A stretch of DNA of 6,325 nucleotides from Candidatus Coatesiibacteriota bacterium (GTDB taxonomy: Bacteria; Oederibacteriota; CAKKQC01): NCBI GenBank assembly GCA_023265785.1, contig JAHFSL010000155.1, positions 1-6,325 of the forward strand. Direction: 5' to 3'. Position 1 is the first letter of the stretch. Each line of letters starts with the position of its first letter. The notes beneath the pieces were generated by a model that did not search any database, was not told the origin of the DNA, and worked only from the letters and a program-made list of their open reading frames with translations. Made by a program: the position numbers and the translations under genes. Below are positions 1 to 5,721 of the stretch, in pieces.

Positions 1-263
1 GCAAAGAGGTCCTCCCAGATTTTTTCCACATAGAAGGCGTGCGTGAGGTGCAGGGTGGTCACACCGCTGTCGAGCACCCCGGCGGGGTTGAGCGCCACCG
101 CGGAGACCCCCTCCCCCGCGGCCGCCATCGCGCCGCCCATGCCCAGCGCCCACGCGGTGTTGGTCAGCCGCAGGCCCTCGCCGAACGAACTGCCGGGCCC
201 CCCGCCGCGGGCCGGCGTGGATCCCAGCAGGGAAGACATCACAAAGATCACGGCGAGCCTCAC
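1..263 (-). CDS. PorV/PorQ (UPF0164)-like outer-membrane protein, N-terminal part, cut by window edge
   Basis: An open frame of 87 codons plus two bases runs without a stop from a GTG at 263-261 to the left edge, so the C-terminal part is outside the window. The first ~19 residues (VRLAVIFVMSSLLGSTPARG) look like a signal peptide with a very short basic n-region. Residues ~38-62 contain ALGMGGAMAAAGEGVSAVAL followed by NPAGV. This is the hallmark start of the PorV/PorQ/UPF0164 beta-barrel family, whose pattern is roughly A-x-x-x-GMGGA-(A)-x(6-8)-A-x-x-x-NPAG. The family is known for outer-membrane barrels; PorV is the type IX secretion shuttle that binds cargo C-terminal domains. The GTG start is chosen because it overlaps the TGA of the upstream gene (GTGA), as at the two other junctions here, and puts the signal peptide at the N-terminus. 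An ATG at codon 9 would cut into the signal peptide. Family assignment is fairly sure; a specific PorV role is inferred from the CTD-bearing neighbour and is not proven. Confidence 0.8.
   Translation of the reverse strand, partial: MRLAVIFVMSSLLGSTPARGGGPGSSFGEGLRLTNTAWALGMGGAMAAAGEGVSAVALNPAGVLDSGVTTLHLTHAFYVEKIWEDLF
260..263 (-). promoter_or_regulatory. Start-stop overlap GTGA, surface protein to PorV-like gene
   Basis: The TGA of the surface-protein gene (262-260) and the GTG of the PorV-like gene (263-261) overlap, again in CGGTGA context. Only a weak GGGG run stands about eight bases upstream. The cargo-type protein and the barrel would thus be made from one message by coupled translation. 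Confidence 0.8.
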
Positions 264-3200
264 CGGATCACCCCGAGTTTGCCTTTCCGAAACGTCCGGC
301 CACCCGCCCCGTCCGGGGTCTCGATGGAGTACAGGTACATCCCGGCGGCGACCTGGACTCCCGCCCGATTGCGTCCGTCCCACTCCGCCGTGTGCCCGAT
401 GGCCGGCGGCAGGGCCATGATCTTGACGCCCGTGAGGGTGTAGAACCGGACGATCGCCCCGGGGTCCAGCCCGGTGAACCGCGCCTTCTCCCCCCGGGTG
501 AGGTCCACCGGGTTGGGATGGGGATGGATGCCCGGCACGGCGGTCAGCGAGAACCCCGCGGTGCCCGCAGCATCCGCGAGGGGAAAGTTGGCCCCGGTCC
601 GACCCCGCGCCACCGCCGTGTTGATGAGCGCCGGGTAATCCTGCGCTGAATCCCGGGCCACCCCCGTCAGCGCCAGGATGCGCGTGCCGTGCGGCTCAAT
701 CGTCCCCAGCCGCCAGACGGCGGCCGTGGCCGTGGAGATGGTCGTTCCCTGCGCGGTGGCGAGCCGCATCGGTGCGGGCAGGCCATCCGTCACCTCCACC
801 GCGTACGCCGAGAAGTCGGTGATGTTCTCAACGGTGATCGTGAATCCGACCGGCCCCGGGCTGGGGCCGGCGACGGGCGTGGCGGTTTTCCGGACACTCA
901 ACCGCGGAACATTGATGCAGGCCAGGTCAATGGCGTTCGTCTGCTCCGTGGCCTGCCAGAGGGTTGCCGCGTTCGTGTAGTTCGCCCGGAGGGCGACCGG
1001 GTCCACGGCGGAGGAGGTCACGGTCAGCGTAAAAAAGATGCTTCCGGTTGTTCCCGGCGGAACCGGGGGCAGGCGCCAGAAGAGTTTGGCGCCGTCAAAC
1101 CAGGCCGTGGCGCCGCCGGCGACCGAGCCGTAGGCGAACCCCGCGGGCAACGAGTCCCAGAGCGAGATGTTCAACAGGGTCTCCGCACAGGCATTGGTGT
1201 AGTTGAGGGTGAACGGGACCTCCTGGCCGGGGGTGACGCACTCGGCGGTCGTGGTCAGCGAGAGCGCCAGGAAGGAGTCGGAGACATGGACGGCGGGGGG
1301 CGCCCCGGTTCGCAGGGGCGGCGTGAAGGTCTGCCCGCCGCTGTTTTCGTACTTGATGGTGACGCGGTTGATGAAATCCCGGTCGTCCCCGCACGGCACG
1401 GGCGTCGTGTCGGCGGGTATCAGGGTCACCGTCGCCGTACCCGATTCCCCGGGATGCACGGTGCCCAGCGACCATTTGAGCTCCCGCGTCACCGGGTTGT
1501 AGGAACACAGGCCCCCGCCGGTGGCGGTCGTACATCCCCCGAAGAGCGCATCCGGGGCCAGCGAGTCAATCAGTTCCACTTTCAGCGCATCCCCACTGCC
1601 GGTATTGGTCCAGGTAATCGTGTAGATCACGGGCTCCCCGTTCGCGTACCCCGGCTTGCCCGGCGCGAAGGCCAGGTCGAAGACCGGCTGGACCACGCTG
1701 ACGCAGACGGGATTGCTGGCCGCATCCGGACGGAGGTACGGCAGGGGGTTGCTGTACCGCGCCTCGGCGTAGTTACTGCACGAGGATCGCATGGCGGCCG
1801 TCGCGGTCACATAGAGGAAGACCGTCGTGCTGGCTCCCGGGGCCTGGTCGGGCAGGGACCAGGTTACGATGGTCGCGCTGGCCGTCGCCACCGCCAGGCA
1901 GGGCGCCCCGCTACACGACCCGAACACGGCCCCGGCCGGGAGGGTATCCCAGACCGAGACCTGGACGGCGGGTAGGCCGCCCTGCGACATGACCAGGATG
2001 GAATAGGTCAGCGGCCCTCCCTCCCCGATGTCCGGCTGGCTGGCCCCCTTCACGATCCCCAGCTGGGCGTCGCCGATCGTCAGGCACGCATCGGTGCAAC
2101 TCGGGCAGGCGAACCCCACATTCGCGCGGTCGCGGTACGCGGCCGCACCGAGGATGTTTTGGCAGGCGGCCACGGTGGGCCCGGTGACCGTCACCGTGTA
2201 GGCCAGAACGGCAATGTCCCCGGTGTCGATGCGCTGGGTCCCTGCATTCCAGACCACATCGGTCCCGGCCACCGAGCAGGTCCACCCCGGCGGTCCGGTG
2301 CACCAGCCGAAGATCGTTCCCACCGGCACCGTCGAGGCGGCCACCACCCCGCAGGCCGTGTCGGTCCCGACATTGGTCACGGAGAGTGTCCAGGACACCG
2401 GGCCGCCCACCGCCTGGGTCTGGTCGCGCCTGACGTAATTCATGGTGAGTTGCGGCCGGGCCTTGGTGACGTCCAGATCCCCCGTGGTCGCCGACATGCG
2501 GGCGCACGGCTCCACTTCCCCGTAGGTGGTCCAGAGCCGGCTGGGCCCGATCGGCGCGGGATCACCGTCCACGGACACGGTGAAGGTGAGGTCCAGGGTC
2601 GCGCCGGGCGACATCTCCGCGATGTGCCACTCCAGGATGCGGGGCGGGCCGGGCCATTGGACCGCCGGGGACGGGTCCGCGGCAACAAAGGAGGTCCGGG
2701 GGGGGACGGAATCCCACGCGACGATCGCCTCGGCGGAGTCCCCGCCGAGGTTGTGCAGGAAAAGGTGGTAGGTCACCGCGCCGCTCTGGACCACGGGATC
2801 GGTGACGGTCCATTGCGAGACGTCCAGGAGCGGCCGTTCCAGTTCGATCAGGGCGGACCCCACGCCCCGCGGGGAGGTCGGGAAGGGGACGCCCGGCGTG
2901 AATCCGAGAAAGGCATCGTTCGGTCCGAGATCCCAGCAGGTGCCGGAGAGGGTGACCCAGAGGAAGACATGCGTGTTCGCCGTCGGTGCGACGTTCGGGA
3001 GCACCCAGTCCACCCGGTTGTCAGCGGCACTCCAGATCCCGCCGCCTGAGGCGTTGGCGAAGGCCATGCCCGGGGGGAGCGAGTCCCAGAGGGTCAGCCC
3101 CGTGAGCGTCGCGGTGAACTCGTTGATGACATCGAGCGTAAACATGATCTGGCCCCGGCGCGGCGCCGGATTCTTGTCCACGAATTTCCGGAAGAGGAGC

Positions 3201-4969
3201 TGGGGAATGTGAACATCCACCTGGGACTGGTTGGACGCCACCTGAATCTGGTGCTCGAAGGACGCGTTCTTGAGCGCGTCGTAGTCCAGGTAGGCGGTGT
3301 TCCGCACGACCGCCGTGGCCCCGGTCATCGTCACCTCGAATTCCAGCCAGCGGGTGGCCCCCGGGGCGATTGCGGGGATGGTCCAGGTCACCATCGTCGT
3401 CCCGCTCAAGGCCCCGCCGCTCAACGGCACCAGGTTGGTCGCCCCCGCGGGGATGGAATCGAACACGACAAGGTTGTAGATCGTGGTCGTACAGGCGGTC
3501 TGGATCCAGAGCTTGTACCGGACCGTGTCTCCCGCGTTGACCGCGGAGGGGACGGCGATCTTGGCGATGGTCACCGCGATGTTGAGGCTCCCCGGGCTGG
3601 TCGCGGTGAACTGGGAACTGTCATAGTTCAGGGTCGCGGTCAGCCCGGCCTCGTTCCGGGTGCCGAACGTCAGGCCCGGTTTCACGTTGGCGATGAACCG
3701 GAGTTCGCCGGACTGGCCCGGCACGACATGGTCCACCACCCAGCGCAGGAAGAGCCCGGGTCCCGTCGCCGGCTCCTCCCCGTTCGTCCACGGCCCGGTC
3801 AACGCGGTGGACCACGCACTGGCCGAGACCGCCGCCGGGCCCGCCGGCGCCGGGGAGGACCACAGGTTCCGGCTCCCCGGCAGGAACGCCAGCCCGCCCC
3901 CGCCCGAGGGGGCCCCCCCGCAGAGGGTCAGCGTCAGCGCCAGGTCATTGATCGTCCCGTCCCCGATGTTGTTCCACCCGAGGGTGTAGACCAGGGCATC
4001 GCCGCCGCAGACATATCCCGTGTTGGAGATCTTGAGCGACACGCTGGGCACCCCCCGGGTCAGCGCGTCGAGCCGGGTTGTCACGTACTGCGTGAAGGTG
4101 GCACTGGCGCCCGGCGCCAGCGACACCGGGGTCTTCCCGCCCCAGGTGTAGACAATGGCGCTGTCATCACCACTCCCCGTGGTCGTGAAATACCACGGGG
4201 CCTTGCTCGCCACCGGCCATGCCGCGTACCGCAGTTCCTCTGGCGGCGTGGGCGGCAGGAGCAGGGAGCCGCCGCCCACCGTGCCGAAGATCTGGAAGCT
4301 GGGGAGGGTCGGAGAGTCCGCCACCTCGTACTTCTGGAAGGCCGGGGCGACGGTCTCGGTGAAGACATCGGAATAGGGCCCGTTGGGGTCGCGCGGCCGG
4401 AACCAGGAGGCGTCAATGGCCGCCACCATCCAGTCCCACAGGTACCGGACGCCGATCGTCCGGGTGATGCCCGAGGTGTTGGTGACGGTCACGGTGTGCC
4501 GCACCGAGCTGTTGAACGAGGTGGACCCAATCACCGCCACCTCCTGGATCACCGTCAGGTTGGGCAGGGTGTAGGTGGTGCTGAAGCCCCCCGGGATCGC
4601 GGCCTGACCCACCGTCTGTGAATTCATCCGCATCACCGTGTACCCGTCATAGGGCGTCACCGAATCGGCCGCCGGGACCCGTGACCAGTCCGTGTTCACC
4701 CACATGATCCCGGCGGCATCGTCACGCACGGTGATGAACGAGGTGCCCAGCGAGTTGTTGACCGAGTCGTAGAAGATGCTCTTGGGTGCAAACGCCTGCC
4801 AGTCACCCGTCTCGATGGTAAAGAGGCCGATCCTGCCGAAGGCGCCGGGATCGTCGTCCATCTTGACCGTCAGCCAGTGGTTCGTGGCCACCTGGATCGT
4901 GGCCTCCACAGGAGAATATCCCGTCACCCACAGCGCCAGGACGCTCAGGGCCGCCCGGCGCGCCCTCAC
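260..4969 (-). CDS. Giant secreted surface protein: novel N-terminal domain, nine DUF11-type repeats, FlgD/T9SS-like C-terminal domain
   Basis: 1569 residues. Residues 1-23 form a signal peptide (basic RARR, hydrophobic AALSVLALWV, likely cut after VEA). Residues ~24-305 are a beta-rich domain (see separate entry). Residues ~309-1478 hold nine divergent Ig-like repeats of the DUF11/conserved-repeat type, recognised by WDSLPAG-like motifs and a W-x-L-P-x-x-x-PG strand. Residues ~1479-1569 resemble the FlgD Ig-like/type IX sorting domain, with PNPVDL, RFYTLTGVKI, EWDGRNRAGV, AAGMYLYSIE and a basic KGKLGVIR end. No catalytic motif is visible. DUF11 proteins are generally long cell-surface or S-layer-like stalks or adhesins, so a structural or adhesive surface role is the likely one. 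There are 22 cysteines, mostly in repeats 5-8, which fits disulfides in an oxidising compartment. The GTG start at 4969-4967 overlaps the lptB stop by GTGA and directly precedes the signal peptide. The exact function is unknown. Confidence 0.93.
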   Translation of the reverse strand: MRARRAALSVLALWVTGYSPVEATIQVATNHWLTVKMDDDPGAFGRIGLFTIETGDWQAFAPKSIFYDSVNNSLGTSFITVRDDAAGIMWVNTDWSRVPAADSVTPYDGYTVMRMNSQTVGQAAIPGGFSTTYTLPNLTVIQEVAVIGSTSFNSSVRHTVTVTNTSGITRTIGVRYLWDWMVAAIDASWFRPRDPNGPYSDVFTETVAPAFQKYEVADSPTLPSFQIFGTVGGGSLLLPPTPPEELRYAAWPVASKAPWYFTTTGSGDDSAIVYTWGGKTPVSLAPGASATFTQYVTTRLDALTRGVPSVSLKISNTGYVCGGDALVYTLGWNNIGDGTINDLALTLTLCGGAPSGGGGLAFLPGSRNLWSSPAPAGPAAVSASAWSTALTGPWTNGEEPATGPGLFLRWVVDHVVPGQSGELRFIANVKPGLTFGTRNEAGLTATLNYDSSQFTATSPGSLNIAVTIAKIAVPSAVNAGDTVRYKLWIQTACTTTIYNLVVFDSIPAGATNLVPLSGGALSGTTMVTWTIPAIAPGATRWLEFEVTMTGATAVVRNTAYLDYDALKNASFEHQIQVASNQSQVDVHIPQLLFRKFVDKNPAPRRGQIMFTLDVINEFTATLTGLTLWDSLPPGMAFANASGGGIWSAADNRVDWVLPNVAPTANTHVFLWVTLSGTCWDLGPNDAFLGFTPGVPFPTSPRGVGSALIELERPLLDVSQWTVTDPVVQSGAVTYHLFLHNLGGDSAEAIVAWDSVPPRTSFVAADPSPAVQWPGPPRILEWHIAEMSPGATLDLTFTVSVDGDPAPIGPSRLWTTYGEVEPCARMSATTGDLDVTKARPQLTMNYVRRDQTQAVGGPVSWTLSVTNVGTDTACGVVAASTVPVGTIFGWCTGPPGWTCSVAGTDVVWNAGTQRIDTGDIAVLAYTVTVTGPTVAACQNILGAAAYRDRANVGFACPSCTDACLTIGDAQLGIVKGASQPDIGEGGPLTYSILVMSQGGLPAVQVSVWDTLPAGAVFGSCSGAPCLAVATASATIVTWSLPDQAPGASTTVFLYVTATAAMRSSCSNYAEARYSNPLPYLRPDAASNPVCVSVVQPVFDLAFAPGKPGYANGEPVIYTITWTNTGSGDALKVELIDSLAPDALFGGCTTATGGGLCSYNPVTRELKWSLGTVHPGESGTATVTLIPADTTPVPCGDDRDFINRVTIKYENSGGQTFTPPLRTGAPPAVHVSDSFLALSLTTTAECVTPGQEVPFTLNYTNACAETLLNISLWDSLPAGFAYGSVAGGATAWFDGAKLFWRLPPVPPGTTGSIFFTLTVTSSAVDPVALRANYTNAATLWQATEQTNAIDLACINVPRLSVRKTATPVAGPSPGPVGFTITVENITDFSAYAVEVTDGLPAPMRLATAQGTTISTATAAVWRLGTIEPHGTRILALTGVARDSAQDYPALINTAVARGRTGANFPLADAAGTAGFSLTAVPGIHPHPNPVDLTRGEKARFTGLDPGAIVRFYTLTGVKIMALPPAIGHTAEWDGRNRAGVQVAAGMYLYSIETPDGAGGRTFRKGKLGVIR
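263..535 (-). other. C-terminal FlgD-like / type IX secretion-style sorting domain (residues ~1479-1569)
   Basis: The last ~90 residues begin with PGIHPHPNPVDL and contain a FRFYTLTG-like strand (seen as VRFYTLTGVKI, 1507-1517), EWDGRNRAGVQVAAGMYLYS (1529-1548) and the ending RKGKLGVIR. The order PNP, then I-Y-T-x-x-G, then W-D-G-x-N-x-x-G-x-x-V-x-x-G-x-Y, then G-K-x-x-V is the pattern of the FlgD Ig-like domain (PF13860 type) and of the related type A sorting domains (TIGR04183 type). In known type IX systems this domain directs export through the outer membrane and is cleaved during attachment. Whether this organism has a true type IX machine cannot be told from the window. Confidence 0.8.
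536..4045 (-). repeat. Nine tandem DUF11-like Ig repeats inside the surface protein
   Basis: Approximate residue limits: R1 309-464, R2 465-589, R3 590-710, R4 711-836, R5 837-966, R6 967-1093, R7 1094-1230, R8 1231-1354, R9 1355-1478. One tryptophan is kept in every repeat, at 410, 529, 655, 781, 907, 1037, 1166, 1298 and 1419. The steps are 119, 126, 126, 126, 130, 129, 132 and 121 residues. It is usually followed by L-P-x-x-x-PG (WTIPAIAPGA, WSLPDQAPGA, WRLPPVPPGT). A second motif precedes it: FDSIPAG 503, WDSLPPG 628, WDSVPP 752, WDTLPAG 1007, IDSLAPD 1134, WDSLPAG 1271, TDGLPAP 1394; it is degenerate in R5 (ASTVPVG 878) and absent in R1. The copies differ widely in sequence, so this is an old protein-level array, not a recent DNA duplication. 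Such domains stack into an extended stalk. Confidence 0.88.
4055..4900 (-). other. N-terminal beta-rich domain of the surface protein (residues ~24-305)
   Basis: This segment precedes the repeats and does not follow their pattern. Visible landmarks are IGLFTIETGDW (47-57), GTSFITVRDD (75-84), SVRHTVTVTNTSG (155-167), TIGVRYLWDWMVAAIDASWF (171-190), DDSAIVYTWG (268-277) and SLAPGASATFTQYV (283-296). From memory, a similar layout occurs at the N-terminus of some other bacterial DUF11 proteins: a valley of beta-strands, a conserved 'VGLR...D' strand with acidic and aromatic residues, then a terminal 'laPGes' strand. It might be a carbohydrate-binding or beta-sandwich module, but no family name can be given with confidence and no enzymatic signature is seen. 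Confidence 0.5.
4966..4969 (-). promoter_or_regulatory. Start-stop overlap GTGA, lptB to surface protein
   Basis: The TGA of lptB (4968-4966) and the GTG of the surface-protein gene (4969-4967) overlap. A possible Shine-Dalgarno GGGGAG ends 14 bases before the GTG, which is too far for ordinary initiation. Coupling to lptB translation is therefore the likelier way the 4.7-kb gene is started. Confidence 0.8.
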
Positions 4970-5721
4970 CGGAGCTTGAACTGCTCCCCGAGGTAGAGGC
5001 GGCGGGCCTGCTTGTCGGTGGCCAGCCGCTGGGCCGTGCCCTCACGCATCACCCGCCCCTCGAAGATCAGGTACGCCCGGTCGGTAATGGACAGGGTCTC
5101 GCGGACATTATGATCCGTGATCAGCACGCCCAGGCCCCGCTTCTTGAGGTGCTTGATGTGCCGGTGCAGTTCCTCGATGGTGATGGGGTCGATTCCCGCA
5201 AAGGGCTCGTCCAGCAGGAGAAACTTCGGGTTGGTCGTGAGCGCCCGCGCAATTTCCACGCGGCGGCGCTCGCCACCGGAGAGCTTGAACGCCTCGCGCT
5301 TGGCCAGCCCCTCCAGCGAGAACTCCCGGATCAGACCCTTGAGCCGCGCCGCCCGCTCCTTGACGTCAAGCGGCATGAGTTCGAGGAGACAGCGGAGATT
5401 GTCCTCCACGGTGAGTTTCCTGAAGACGGAAGGCTCCTGCGGCAGGTACCCCAGCCCGCCGCGGGCCCGCAGGTGCATCGGCCTGCCGGTGAGCTCCTCG
5501 GAAGCCCGCCCCGTGACCAGGGCGATCCGGCCGGCATCCGCCCGGACCAGGCCCACCAGCATGTAGAAGGTGGTCGTCTTGCCCGCACCGTTGGGGCCCA
5601 GCAGGCCGACGACCTCGCCCTGCCGGACCTTGAGCGAGACGCCGTTGACGACCGGCTTGCCGCCGTACCGCTTGACCAGCCCCTCGGCGGTCAGCGAGGT
5701 GGCCACCGGGGCCGCGGTCAC
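4966..5721 (-). CDS. lptB: LPS export ABC transporter ATPase LptB
   Basis: 251 residues, close to the usual ~240. It is the cytoplasmic ATPase that powers extraction of lipopolysaccharide from the inner membrane by LptB2FG and its delivery to the Lpt bridge. All ABC motifs are intact: Walker A GPNGAGKT (42-49), Q-loop Q95 in LPQEPSVFRKLTVEDN, signature LSGGE (147-151) within LSGGERRRVEIARAL, Walker B FLLLDEP (167-173) with catalytic E172, D-loop AGIDP, and switch H204 in ITDHNVRETL. The wording around the Q-loop, 'DEPFAGIDPI' and 'LITDHNVRETL' is characteristic of LptB and not of other ABC ATPases. The GTG at 5721-5719 is chosen as start: it overlaps the TGA of the lptA-like gene and gives a normal length. 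A longer frame opening near 5835 would add a low-complexity, Gly/Pro-rich extension lying over lptA and is unlikely. Its LptF/G permease partners are not in the window. Confidence 0.96.
   Translation of the reverse strand: MTAAPVATSLTAEGLVKRYGGKPVVNGVSLKVRQGEVVGLLGPNGAGKTTTFYMLVGLVRADAGRIALVTGRASEELTGRPMHLRARGGLGYLPQEPSVFRKLTVEDNLRCLLELMPLDVKERAARLKGLIREFSLEGLAKREAFKLSGGERRRVEIARALTTNPKFLLLDEPFAGIDPITIEELHRHIKHLKKRGLGVLITDHNVRETLSITDRAYLIFEGRVMREGTAQRLATDKQARRLYLGEQFKLR
5718..5721 (-). promoter_or_regulatory. Start-stop overlap GTGA, lptA-like to lptB
   Basis: The TGA stop of the lptA-like gene (5720-5718) and the GTG start of lptB (5721-5719) overlap in GTGA, preceded by CG. A weak G-run (GGGGGCGG) ends about four bases before the GTG. 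This arrangement favours termination-reinitiation and equal output of the two genes. Confidence 0.85.

Noticed and set aside
689..1975. Plus-strand open frame of 428 codons
   Set aside because: It is low-complexity, Arg/Gly-rich and lies over DUF11 repeats 6-9 and the preceding strand's clear protein motifs; it has no recognisable domain.
536..4045. Recent DNA-level tandem duplication in the surface-protein gene
   Set aside because: The repeats share only scattered motif residues, with no long identical stretches noticed between copies, so they are old protein domains.
3209..4621. Long plus-strand open frame (470 codons) opposite the surface-protein gene
   Set aside because: Its translation is Arg/Gly/Pro-rich without any family motif, and the opposite strand encodes a signal peptide, nine repeats and a C-terminal domain. 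Long antisense frames are expected in GC-rich coding DNA.
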